This document shows positions 5,411 through 11,627 of a DNA stretch of 11,627 bases, piece after piece (position 1 is the first letter of the stretch; each line of letters opens with the position of its first letter). Where the stretch lies: the NCBI GenBank assembly GCA_963643985.1, contig CAVINP010000061.1:1-11627 (forward strand), written 5' to 3'. This DNA comes from SFTH01 sp963643985 (GTDB lineage: Bacteria; Bacillota; Clostridia; Christensenellales; Aristaeellaceae). The translations under genes and the position numbers were made by a program. A model generated the notes under the pieces. It did not search any database. It worked only from the letters and a program-made list of their open reading frames with translations, and had not been told where the DNA came from.

Positions 5411-5442
5411 GGTCATAAGCAAAAACCAAGGAGCAGACCCGC

Positions 5443-7056
5443 ATGGAAACGATATATGTAACCGGCCACAGAAACCCCGACACCGATTCGATCGTGTCGG
5501 CGATGGCCTATGCCGCGCTCAGGAACGCGCTGGGCGACCGCGAATATGTGCCCGCGCGCCTGGGACATCTCTCGGACGAGACGCAGATGGTGCTCTCGCG
5601 CTTCGGCTTTGCCGCGCCGGTGCTGATCCACAACCTGCGCACGCAGGTACGCGATCTGGACTATGACACGCCGCCCGCACTGAGCTCTGCCGTGCCCGTC
5701 AACCGCGCGTGGGGCGTGCTGCAGGATGCCGCCATTCCCGCCGTGCCCGTGGTGGGGGACGACGGCCACATCTGCGGTATGCTGACCAAGGGCGACATCG
5801 CCGCCTACGACATGCGCTCCATCGAGCATCCCGTGATCGAAAACATACCGCTGTTCAACCTGCTGAGCGTGCTCGAGGGGCACGACCTGAACGAGGAAAT
5901 GAGCCTGTCGGAGAACATCTCCGGCGAGGTCGTCATTGCCATGCCCAAGGCACACGACGCGCCGATATTCACCGGCAACGACTGCATACTGCTCTGCGGC
6001 CAGCAGAACGACGTGATCCTTGCCGCCATCGAGGCCGGTGTCAAGACGCTCGTGCTCTGTCAGGCCGAGATCGATCCGCAGCTTCTGAAAAAGTGCACGC
6101 AAACGCGCGTGATCTCCACGCCGCTGGACATCAACCGCGCCTCGCGCCTGATCTATCACGCGATTCCCGTCGGCCGCATCTGCATCGAGACCGAGATCGT
6201 ATCCTTCCGCCTGGACGACTACATCGATGACGTGCGTGAGATCGTCCTCAAGAGCCGCTACCGCAGCTACCCGATACTGGACGAGCACGCGCAGGTGGTC
6301 GGCACGCTCTCGCGCTATCACCTGCTGCGCCCGCGCCGCAAGCGCGTGGTGCTGGTCGATCACAACGAGACCGCGCAGTCGGTCTTCGGCCTCGAACAGG
6401 CCGAGGTGCTGGGCATCATCGACCACCATCGCCTGGCGGACATCCAGACCACGAACCCCGTGTTCTTCCGCAACGAACCCGTGGGCAGCACCGCCACGAT
6501 CATCGCGGGCATGTATCAGGAAAAGGGCATCGTGCCCACCAACAAGATGGCGGGCCTGATCGCCTCGGCCATCGTATCCGATACGGTCATGTTCAAGTCG
6601 CCCACCTGCACCGACCGCGACCGCCGCATGGCCGAGTGCATGGCACGCATCGCCGGCATTTCGCTGGATGAGCTGGGCTACGAGATATTCGCCGCCTCCT
6701 CCAGCGACAACAAGAGCTGTGACGAGCTGCTCTTCTCGGACTTCAAGGAGTTCCACATCGCGGGGCACAACCTGGGCATCGGCCAGGTGACCTGCATCGA
6801 CTCCGAGCATATCCTCGAGCGCCGCGACGAGCTGCTCTCGCTCATGCGCAAGACGAAGAGCGAGAAGCACTACGACGCCATGCTGCTGATGCTCACCGAT
6901 GTGCTCAGAGAGGGCACGCAGCTGCTGTGCATCGGCGAGGAGGACACCGTGTCCCAGGCCTTCAACGTCGCCGTGAACGGCAACACCTGCTTTTTGCCGC
7001 ACGTGCTCAGCCGCAAGAAACAGATCGTGCCGATGCTGAGCCTGCTGTGGGGCTGA
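5443..7056 (+). CDS. ppaC: Mn-dependent inorganic pyrophosphatase, family II, with CBS-DRTGG-CBS insert
   Basis: The 537-residue cytosolic enzyme hydrolyses pyrophosphate to phosphate. The DHH-type catalytic core is split. The N-terminal part has GHRNPDTDS (8-16; His9, Asp13, Asp15 as metal ligands). The second part has VDHNE (305-309), IDHH (326-329) and SDT (379-381). The C-terminal DHHA2 domain ends in SRKKQIVPML (523-532), the substrate-binding motif. Between them, residues about 70-300 hold a CBS domain, a DRTGG domain (about 130-235) and a second CBS domain (about 245-300). In characterised clostridial relatives this insert binds AMP/ADP as inhibitors and ATP or diadenosine polyphosphates as activators. 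The ATG at 5443 follows AAGGAG (5428-5433). It is expressed alone, divergently from the met operon. Confidence 0.95.
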   Translation: METIYVTGHRNPDTDSIVSAMAYAALRNALGDREYVPARLGHLSDETQMVLSRFGFAAPVLIHNLRTQVRDLDYDTPPALSSAVPVNRAWGVLQDAAIPAVPVVGDDGHICGMLTKGDIAAYDMRSIEHPVIENIPLFNLLSVLEGHDLNEEMSLSENISGEVVIAMPKAHDAPIFTGNDCILLCGQQNDVILAAIEAGVKTLVLCQAEIDPQLLKKCTQTRVISTPLDINRASRLIYHAIPVGRICIETEIVSFRLDDYIDDVREIVLKSRYRSYPILDEHAQVVGTLSRYHLLRPRRKRVVLVDHNETAQSVFGLEQAEVLGIIDHHRLADIQTTNPVFFRNEPVGSTATIIAGMYQEKGIVPTNKMAGLIASAIVSDTVMFKSPTCTDRDRRMAECMARIAGISLDELGYEIFAASSSDNKSCDELLFSDFKEFHIAGHNLGIGQVTCIDSEHILERRDELLSLMRKTKSEKHYDAMLLMLTDVLREGTQLLCIGEEDTVSQAFNVAVNGNTCFLPHVLSRKKQIVPMLSLLWG

Positions 7057-7074
7057 TGGCTGAGGGATCAGAGA

Positions 7075-7143
7075 ATAGGGACCGGGGACCGGGAGTTACG
7101 GAAACGGGGCGTCTCCCCGCGTTCTCCCGGTCCCCGGTCCCTT
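7075..7143. repeat. 18-base perfect inverted repeat made of heptamers
   Basis: The arm GGGACCGGGGACCGGGAG (7078-7095) is repeated exactly inverted at 7124-7141. The 28-base middle holds a second hairpin, CGGGG-cgtct-CCCCG. The arm is itself tandem GGGACCG units. It separates two converging genes, so it may block read-through in both directions, but neither strand has a proper U-tract, so I call it a repeat rather than a terminator. Confidence 0.7.
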
Positions 7144-7165
7144 CTTCATCACTGACGCGCAGCGT

Positions 7166-8290
7166 TTACTCCTGCGCCGCCCAGGCTGCGGAATCTTCCC
7201 TGCGCAGCGGCTCGGGGCGCGTGCAGCAGGAGTTTATGGGCAGCATTTTCCCGGCTTTGGCGCTTGCCATGATCATCTCAATTACGTCCAGCACGTGCGC
7301 GGCCATCTCGGCATTGGCGCGATGCACTCTGCCGCTGCAAATCGCGTCCGCCATCTCCGCAGGGCCCACGCCGCGGCTGTTCTCGCCGAAGGGCAGAGCG
7401 GTCTCCATGCGCTGCATCTTCGTCTCACCCTCCGCCTCGCAGTTGGGCACGTAATACACCTCGCCGCCGAAGTGGTTCGGGTCGCCGATCTTGAGCATGC
7501 CCTTCGTGCCGTAGATCAGGAAGTATGACAGGTCATCGATCACGCTGTCGCCGTTGAGCGCAAAGCAGCCGGATACGCCGCTCTTCGTCTCCAGCACGGC
7601 ACTGACGTAGCTTTCGTTCGGAAAGGGATAGCCTTTGCCGAAGTCCGCCTCACCGTGCACGGGATTGACGCGCACTTCCTTGCGGTTGCCCGCCACCGCG
7701 CTCACCCGCGCCATCGGGCCCAGCAGTGCCACCAGCGCCGTGAGATAGTACACGCCGTAGTCATAGCAGATGCCGCCGCCCGCCTGACTGAGGAAACGGT
7801 AGTGCGACACGAAATAGTCCAGATCGCGGTTGGCGGAGACCACAAAGCCCGTCGGCGTGCCGATCAGGCCGTCGTCCATGGCCTGGCGCACCGTCTGCAG
7901 GGACGCTCCCAGAAAGGTATCCGGCGCACAGCCCAGATACAGTCCCTTTTCATTTGCCAGCTGCAGCAGTTCCTCGGCCTGCGCATACTCCAGCGCAATC
8001 ACCTTTTCGGAATAGACGTGTTTGCCCGCCGACAGCGCCGCCCTGATCAGGGAGTAGTGCGTCGGCGCGGGCGTGAGCACGACCACCATGTCGATATCGT
8101 CCGCCTTGAGCATCTCCTCAAACGTCGTTGCGCGGATGCCGTACTTGGCCGCTTTGCGCTCGGCATTTTCGATGTGCCCCGCGCAGCAGGCTTTGACTTC
8201 CAGATTGGTAAACTTGTGAGTCATGTTCGTCAGATAGATGTCGCTGATCATGCCACAGCCGACCACGCCGACGCCGAGTGTTTTTTTCAT
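7166..8290 (-). CDS. Gfo/Idh/MocA-family NAD(P)-dependent oxidoreductase
   Basis: The 374-residue protein has an N-terminal Rossmann fold with the dinucleotide motif GVGVVGCGMISDIY (6-19), VVVLTPAPTHYSL (69-81) and the family's catalytic Glu-Lys at 95-96 in HVYSEKVIAL. The usual motif is EKP; here Val replaces Pro. The C-terminal substrate domain carries GGGICYDYGVYYLTALVALLG (171-191), of the DxGxYYLTAL type, not the DxGxH form. Such enzymes usually oxidise or reduce sugars, inositols or sugar acids; the substrate cannot be read from the sequence and no sugar genes are nearby. The start at 8290 has GGAGG spaced 6 bases upstream. No convincing promoter was found in the 92-base gap, so it might be read through from the trmL operon or have a weak promoter. 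The tail (residues about 350-374) looks like a variable extension. Confidence 0.88.
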   Translation of the reverse strand: MKKTLGVGVVGCGMISDIYLTNMTHKFTNLEVKACCAGHIENAERKAAKYGIRATTFEEMLKADDIDMVVVLTPAPTHYSLIRAALSAGKHVYSEKVIALEYAQAEELLQLANEKGLYLGCAPDTFLGASLQTVRQAMDDGLIGTPTGFVVSANRDLDYFVSHYRFLSQAGGGICYDYGVYYLTALVALLGPMARVSAVAGNRKEVRVNPVHGEADFGKGYPFPNESYVSAVLETKSGVSGCFALNGDSVIDDLSYFLIYGTKGMLKIGDPNHFGGEVYYVPNCEAEGETKMQRMETALPFGENSRGVGPAEMADAICSGRVHRANAEMAAHVLDVIEMIMASAKAGKMLPINSCCTRPEPLRREDSAAWAAQE

Positions 8291-8311
8291 AATTGTCCTC
8301 CGTTTGTTTCA

Positions 8312-8376
8312 GATATCGGTTACCGGTTCAATAGTGACCACCGGTCAGCACCGCGCTGTTTCACTGACCACTATCC
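8312..8376. repeat. heptamer-type repeat with interrupted inverted repeat
   Basis: The minus strand reads TAGTGGTCAGTG (8373-8362), the same 12-mer as 5145-5156. The other half, ATAGTG-ACCACC-GGTCAG (8331-8348), is inverted relative to CTGACCACTAT with six extra bases. CGGTTACCGGTT (8318-8329) adds another 7-base period. It lies between the trmL and oxidoreductase genes and lacks a U-run. Confidence 0.5.
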
Positions 8377-8382
8377 GCTGAA

Positions 8383-8895
8383 TCACACATAATCCTTCCA
8401 TTCGCCTGCGTCCGTGCCGTGCAGATGCCCCTCGGAAGAGAGACCGGGGAAGCCCTGTTGGCGCAGTGCCTCGTAGAGCAGTATCGCCACGGAATTGGAC
8501 AGATTCAGGCTCCGCGCGTCCGGCTTCATCGGTATGCGCACGCATTTGTCGTAGTTTTCTGCCAGCAGCGCTTCGTCCAGACCCTTCGTCTCGCGGCCGA
8601 AGACCAGAAAATCCCCGTCCCGGTACGTCGCGCCGCAGTAATCGCGCGGGGCCTTCGTGGTGGCGTAATGCATGTTCGCCTCGGGATACTTCGCGCGAAA
8701 TTCCGCCCAGCTCTCGTGTACCTCCAGCGTCATCAGGTGCCAGTAGTCCAGCCCCGCGCGCTTGAGATACTTGTCCGACAGCTCAAAGCCCAGCGGTTTG
8801 ATCAGGTGGAGCATCGCTCCCGTCGCCGCGCAGGTGCGGGCAATATTGCCCGTGTTCTGCGGAATTTCGGGGTTCACCAGCACAATGTGCATCAT
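8383..8895 (-). CDS. trmL: tRNA (cytidine(34)-2'-O)-methyltransferase TrmL, SPOUT family
   Basis: The 170-residue SPOUT methyltransferase is predicted to methylate the ribose of the wobble base (C/U34) of leucine tRNAs. The three SPOUT motifs are visible: NPEIPQNTGNIARTCAATG (8-26), VFGRETKGLDEALL (98-111) forming the SAM-binding knot, and IPMKPDARSLNLSNSVAILLYEAL (121-144). The E. coli enzyme is about 157 residues; this one has a short extra tail ending in EWKDYV. The ATG at 8895 overlaps the upstream phosphatase stop as ATGA, and CTCC on the plus strand (8906-8909) gives a GGAG 10 bases upstream. A second ATG at 8892 is possible. It is the last gene of a four-gene operon. Confidence 0.92.
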   Translation of the reverse strand: MMHIVLVNPEIPQNTGNIARTCAATGAMLHLIKPLGFELSDKYLKRAGLDYWHLMTLEVHESWAEFRAKYPEANMHYATTKAPRDYCGATYRDGDFLVFGRETKGLDEALLAENYDKCVRIPMKPDARSLNLSNSVAILLYEALRQQGFPGLSSEGHLHGTDAGEWKDYV

Positions 8896-9743
8896 ATGTC
8901 TTCATCTCCGAACAGATATTTGTTGATTACAAGCCCCACGCCGCCCAGATTGTGGTCCGGCGCAATGATGCGTGCGTGCGCCCTGACCGCGTCCACGCCG
9001 TTTGCCATCACGACGGGCCAACCGCAGATATTCAGCATCGGCAGATCGTTTGTCTGATCGCCGAAGGCCATGGCCTGATGCAGATCAACACCCGTCGCCG
9101 CGCAGAGCACGCGCAGCGCATGCCCCTTGTCCACGCCCGTGGGCATGAACTCTATGTTGCGCGTCGAGGCACTCGATACGGAGAGCTTCATGTCCGCAAG
9201 CGCGGAACGCAGACGGTCAAAGCGCGGGTCGTAGGGGCTGCCCATGGCCACGAACTTGTACACGCCGCGCCCGATGTCCGCATGCAGGCGCTCATCATCG
9301 CATATCGTCTCGTAGGTGTACGGCGCTTCGCCCGTGATGCCGGGCGTGTGATGGTCGTACCTGGCCCCCAGCGCCGCCTTGGCGCAGACGTTGCCCATGT
9401 AGCAGCGGCCGCGGGTGTAATAGTTGAAGTACAGTCCGCTCTGCTCCAGCGTATCCAGCACGCGCCGCGCGGCAGGAACGTCAAAGCTGTGCTCCTCAAT
9501 CGTCTCCCCGTCGATGCCCTGCTCGATGCGCGCGCCGTTGGAGGCCGCGAACATCGGCCTTATGCCCAGTTCCCGCGCGAAACCGCGCATCAGTTCAAAA
9601 CTTCGTCCGCTGACCAGACACACGTGTATGCCCGCCCGCTCGCATCTCTGCAGGGCGCGGCAGTTGATCTCGGGAAAGTGTTTGTCGCTGTCCATCAGCG
9701 TGCCGTCCAGATCCAGCGCGATCAGCCTGATATCCTCAATCAT
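8892..9743 (-). CDS. HAD-superfamily Cof-type phosphatase (subfamily IIB)
   Basis: The 283-residue protein is a haloacid-dehalogenase-type hydrolase of the Cof/YidA kind, which commonly dephosphorylate sugar phosphates, FMN or other small metabolites. Motif I is LIALDLDGTL with Asp11 (nucleophile) and Asp13 (acid/base). Motif II is VSGRS (44-48), motif III is Lys206 in GVDKG, and motif IV is AFGDQTNDLPML (226-237). The roughly 110-residue cap lies between motifs II and III, as in type IIB. I chose ATG 9743 because it forms an ATGA overlap with the preceding pseudouridine synthase stop. The open frame continues upstream to 9836, but that part overlaps the pseudouridine synthase and is not phosphatase-like. 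Substrate unknown. Confidence 0.9.
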   Translation of the reverse strand: MIEDIRLIALDLDGTLMDSDKHFPEINCRALQRCERAGIHVCLVSGRSFELMRGFARELGIRPMFAASNGARIEQGIDGETIEEHSFDVPAARRVLDTLEQSGLYFNYYTRGRCYMGNVCAKAALGARYDHHTPGITGEAPYTYETICDDERLHADIGRGVYKFVAMGSPYDPRFDRLRSALADMKLSVSSASTRNIEFMPTGVDKGHALRVLCAATGVDLHQAMAFGDQTNDLPMLNICGWPVVMANGVDAVRAHARIIAPDHNLGGVGLVINKYLFGDEDI

Positions 9744-10609
9744 TTTTCTTTCACCCATTCCGGCGCAGCCGCATGGAATTTCTGCCCGACGTAGCGCAGC
9801 AGCGGACTGCCCTCGGGAATGCCGATCTCCTCGCACCAGAGGCAGAGCCGATGCTCCATGCCGTATCTGCGGTTGATGTCCCGATCGCCGTAGCGGTCGT
9901 CGCCCAGTATCGGGCAGTGAATGTGCGCCGCGTGGGCGCGAAGCTGGTGCGTGCGCCCCGTGATCGGCGACATCGACACGCGCCAGAAGTCGCCCTGCGC
10001 TCCCGTGACGCGTATGTGCGTCTCGATGGGCTTGGACGCGGCCGTGGGCGCATCCGTCACGCGCACGCCGGCATGCGCGGCATCCTTGGTGAGGTAGGCG
10101 TGCAGCACCGAAGCGTCCTTCCTCGGCCTGCGGCAGAGCAGCGCCGCATAGCGCTTTTCGATCTTATGCTCCTTGAAGGCCAGATAGGCCTGTTCGTATG
10201 TCTCATCGTCCGACGCCGCCAGCATCACGCCGCCCGTGCCCGCGTCCAGACGGTGGCAGAGCCGCGTCCCCGGGTGAATGCGCTCCAGCCGCGCCTGCAT
10301 CGTGTCCGCGCCCACGCCGTCCGCGTCGGGCAGGGAAGGCAGCCCCTGCGGCTTGACCGCCGCCATGAGGTGTCCGTCGTCAAAGAGCACTTCCACCGCG
10401 GGCAGCAGGTATTTGTCCGGCGCGTAGATCGCAATTTCGTCGCCGCCGCGCACGATGTCCTCTCCGCCCAGCTTCGCACCGTCTCTGCGCACGTCACGCT
10501 TTTTGAGCAGACCCTGCAGCACAAAGCCCGGCATCAGCGGCCAGCCGCGCTTCAGGTACTGCCGCAGCGGCATCTCCCGAACGCTTACGGGAATCACATG
10601 GCGTATCAT
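9740..10609 (-). CDS. RluA-family pseudouridine synthase
   Basis: The 289-residue protein has an S4-like RNA-binding region at residues about 10-62 (LLKKRDVRRDGAKLGGEDIV) and an RluA catalytic domain. The catalytic Asp122 is in LCHRLDAGTGGVML, a GTGG variant of the more common TSG form. SPITGRTHQLRAHAAH (214-229) is the second conserved motif. The rRNA or tRNA position modified cannot be assigned; RluA, RluC and RluD types differ mainly in specificity. The ATG at 10609 overlaps the yigZ stop as ATGA, which fixes the start. An open frame continues upstream to 11263, but it is the out-of-frame shadow of yigZ. Third pseudouridine or methyl RNA modification enzyme in the window, after rluF and rlmI. 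Confidence 0.9.
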   Translation of the reverse strand: MIRHVIPVSVREMPLRQYLKRGWPLMPGFVLQGLLKKRDVRRDGAKLGGEDIVRGGDEIAIYAPDKYLLPAVEVLFDDGHLMAAVKPQGLPSLPDADGVGADTMQARLERIHPGTRLCHRLDAGTGGVMLAASDDETYEQAYLAFKEHKIEKRYAALLCRRPRKDASVLHAYLTKDAAHAGVRVTDAPTAASKPIETHIRVTGAQGDFWRVSMSPITGRTHQLRAHAAHIHCPILGDDRYGDRDINRRYGMEHRLCLWCEEIGIPEGSPLLRYVGQKFHAAAPEWVKEK

Positions 10610-11253
10610 TGCGCGTCCTCCTCCGGCCAGGCCAGCATGATTTCCTCCACGCGCAGCGGCTCGATGCGCCCTTCGGACATATCGGTCAGACGCTTGAGAA
10701 AGTCGGCCTCGTCCGCCTCGCGCACGATGAAGGTGAAGCTGATCACGTCCGTATAGCTCTTGTCCTCCACGATGATGGGTTCGCCCTTGAGATAGTGCTC
10801 CATGCGCCCCAGCATCGGGTAGGGAATCTCCATCAGGTATCGCGCCGTCGGATGCATCATGCCCACGCCGCAGGCATTGATCGCCGCGGCCGCGCCCTGG
10901 GAATAGGCACGCACCAGCCCGCCCGCGCCCAGAAGTATGCCGCCGAAGTAGCGCGTCACCACCACGCAGGCATTCGTCACGCCCCGCGCCTTCATGACCT
11001 CTATGATCGGCATGCCGGCCGTGCCGCCGGGTTCGCCGTCGTCGCTGTAGCGCATCACGCCCATGTTCGCGCCGATGATGTAGGCATAACAGTTGTGCGT
11101 TGCATCGCGGTGACGCGTGCGGATCTGCGCCAGAAAATCCAGCGCCGCCTCCTCCGTCTCGCAGGGACAGCCGTAGCCGATGAAGCGCGATTTGTTGATG
11201 ATGAAACTGTCCTCGCTCTGCCGAATCAGCGTCCTGTACGCCTTGAGTGCCAT
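10606..11253 (-). CDS. yigZ: YigZ/IMPACT-family protein (UPF0029)
   Basis: The 215-residue protein belongs to the conserved YigZ/IMPACT family. Residues about 15-125 form the family domain with SDDGEPGGTAGMPI (70-83) and VTRYFGGILLGAGGLVRAY (99-117). The C-terminal part (about 135-205) resembles the ferredoxin-like DUF1949 domain. The eukaryotic relative IMPACT binds the GCN2 activator GCN1; the bacterial role is unsettled, with suggested RNA or ribosome contact. The start at 11253 has AAAGGA (11263-11268) 9 bases upstream, and a strong promoter lies at 11301-11329. It is the first gene of the operon yigZ-rluA-HAD-trmL. Confidence 0.93.
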   Translation of the reverse strand: MALKAYRTLIRQSEDSFIINKSRFIGYGCPCETEEAALDFLAQIRTRHRDATHNCYAYIIGANMGVMRYSDDGEPGGTAGMPIIEVMKARGVTNACVVVTRYFGGILLGAGGLVRAYSQGAAAAINACGVGMMHPTARYLMEIPYPMLGRMEHYLKGEPIIVEDKSYTDVISFTFIVREADEADFLKRLTDMSEGRIEPLRVEEIMLAWPEEDAQ

Positions 11254-11273
11254 GCCGCCACATCCTTTGTGTG

Positions 11274-11294
11274 AGTTACCGATTTCAGTTACCG
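11274..11294. repeat. two direct copies of AGTTACCG in the yigZ leader
   Basis: AGTTACCG occurs at 11274-11281 and 11287-11294, 13 bases apart, between the predicted transcription start and the ribosome binding site. On the mRNA this is CGGUAACU twice. It resembles the CGGTTACCGG tract at 8318-8329. It may be a remnant of the heptamer repeats or a protein site. Confidence 0.35.
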
Positions 11295-11300
11295 CTTTCT

Positions 11301-11329
11301 ATTATAAAATATGCGTCCCGCATCGTCAA
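11301..11329 (-). promoter_or_regulatory. promoter of the yigZ-rluA-HAD-trmL operon
   Basis: On the minus strand TTGACG (11329-11324), a 17-base spacer and a perfect TATAAT (11306-11301). The expected start is about 11294, roughly 40 bases before the yigZ ATG. This is the best -10 in the window. Confidence 0.85.
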
Positions 11330-11340
11330 GCCGACTTTTT

Positions 11341-11536
11341 AGCATCTTCTTGGTTTTCCGAAACTCATGCCTTCCCTGCAACGCACCCAAGACCTGCTGC
11401 GCAGGGCTTGGGCAGCGCAGCGCCGGAATCCGAAGGATTCGCGCGGGCTGGTCGCGCTTGCCTTCGGCAGTAGCGCGACTGCTGTAAAGGGGAGGGGGAC
11501 CGCGTCAGCGGTGGAGGGGTTTCGTGATGAACCTCC
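11341..11536. repeat. hairpin-rich intergenic repeat DNA, including dispersed repeat copy B
   Basis: No gene is supported here. Three hairpins follow each other: CCCAAG/CTTGGG (11386-11391, 11407-11412) with inner CCTGC/GCAGG; GAATCC-gaa-GGATTC (11426-11440); and GTCGCGC/GCGCGAC (11451-11457, 11473-11479) with inner TGCC/GGCA. The last part, 11481-11530, is a copy of the repeat at 706-748 (AAAGGGGAG ... GAGGGGTTTCGTG). Short open frames on both strands look like by-products of the repeat: no ribosome binding sites and no recognisable domains. Confidence 0.55.
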
Positions 11537-11577
11537 AAAAAACAACAACGGCCGCCTCGCGCGAGACGGCCGTTGTT
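11537..11577 (-). terminator. intrinsic terminator of a minus-strand gene beyond the right edge
   Basis: The stem AACAACGGCCG (11544-11554) with CGGCCGTTGTT (11567-11577) is topped by CTCG/CGAG. On the minus strand it is followed by a run of six T (11542-11537). The polarity indicates a minus-strand transcript entering from the right. The last 50 bases (11578-11627) do not show which frame that gene uses or whether its end lies in the window. Confidence 0.85.
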
Positions 11578-11627
11578 ATCGGTATAAAAGAGGATATATG
11601 AATTATCAGAGCAGGGAAGGGAATCAG

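Noticed and set aside
5200..5418. Plus-strand frame with a HHHHHVHHVAH run that looks like a metal-binding protein
   Set aside because: The His codons (CAT) are the complement of the AUG run of the leader peptide, and the frame reads across the terminator and promoter.
5413..7002. A 529-codon minus-strand frame opposite the pyrophosphatase
   Set aside because: Shadow of a full-length, motif-complete pyrophosphatase; its predicted protein is His/Val/Ala-rich with no recognisable domain.
9744..9836. Upstream extension of the HAD phosphatase to 9836
   Set aside because: It overlaps the end of the pseudouridine synthase, is not phosphatase-like, and ignores the ATGA junction at 9740-9743.
10610..11263. 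Single 507-codon minus-strand frame suggesting a YigZ-region/RluA fusion
   Set aside because: The part above 10609 is the out-of-frame shadow of yigZ; the true yigZ frame has all family motifs and ends in an ATGA overlap with rluA.
11339..11548. Short minus-strand protein over the right-hand repeat
   Set aside because: Composition and hairpins indicate repeat DNA; it includes the terminator U-tract and has no start signal.

Overview
The window looks like chromosomal DNA from a GC-rich, low-mobility member of the Clostridia (Firmicutes). The clues are strong AGGAGG-type ribosome binding sites, TTGaca-17-TATact promoters, a family II CBS/DRTGG pyrophosphatase, YigZ and TrmL homologues of the Gram-positive type, and short heptamer repeats in the gaps between genes. 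The genus cannot be fixed from the sequence alone. I see no transposase, phage gene, CRISPR array, rRNA or tRNA.

Layout, left to right. 104-643: a heptamer-like tract, a strong hairpin terminator and a small exported protein of unknown function (minus). 782-2784: two divergent rRNA-modifying enzymes, an RlmI-like methyltransferase (minus) and an RluF-like pseudouridine synthase (plus), whose promoters overlap at the -35 boxes. 2831-5353: a minus-strand methionine operon, metY then metA, behind a 228-base leader. 5382-7056: a divergent Mn-dependent pyrophosphatase gene whose -35 box overlaps that of the met operon. 7166-8290: a Gfo/Idh/MocA oxidoreductase (minus). 8383-11253: a tight minus-strand operon yigZ-rluA-HAD phosphatase-trmL, in which each junction is a 4-base ATGA overlap, driven by a TTGACG-17-TATAAT promoter. 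11341-11627: no gene, but hairpin-rich repeat DNA and a terminator for a gene beyond the right edge.

The main discovery is in the met leader. The RNA from about 5353 to 5126 encodes a short peptide, MGNMMNMVMMMCSTAFDAI, with 7 Met in 19 residues. It is followed by mutually exclusive stems: segment 1 (AAGGCGG), segment 2 (ACCGCCUU), segment 3 (AAGGCGGU) and segment 4 (CGCCUU plus a U-run). Stem 3:4 is an intrinsic terminator, 2:3 an antiterminator and 1:2 an anti-antiterminator. This is the layout of a trp/his-type ribosome-stalling attenuator, but tuned to methionine and placed before the two enzymes that make homocysteine. Methionine genes in Firmicutes are known to be controlled by SAM riboswitches or Met T-boxes; I see neither here. 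To my knowledge a Met-codon attenuator of this kind is not an established class.

The two met enzymes fit together. MetA carries Glu at position 111, the residue tied to acetyl-CoA use, and MetY is the O-acetylhomoserine sulfhydrylase that would use its product.
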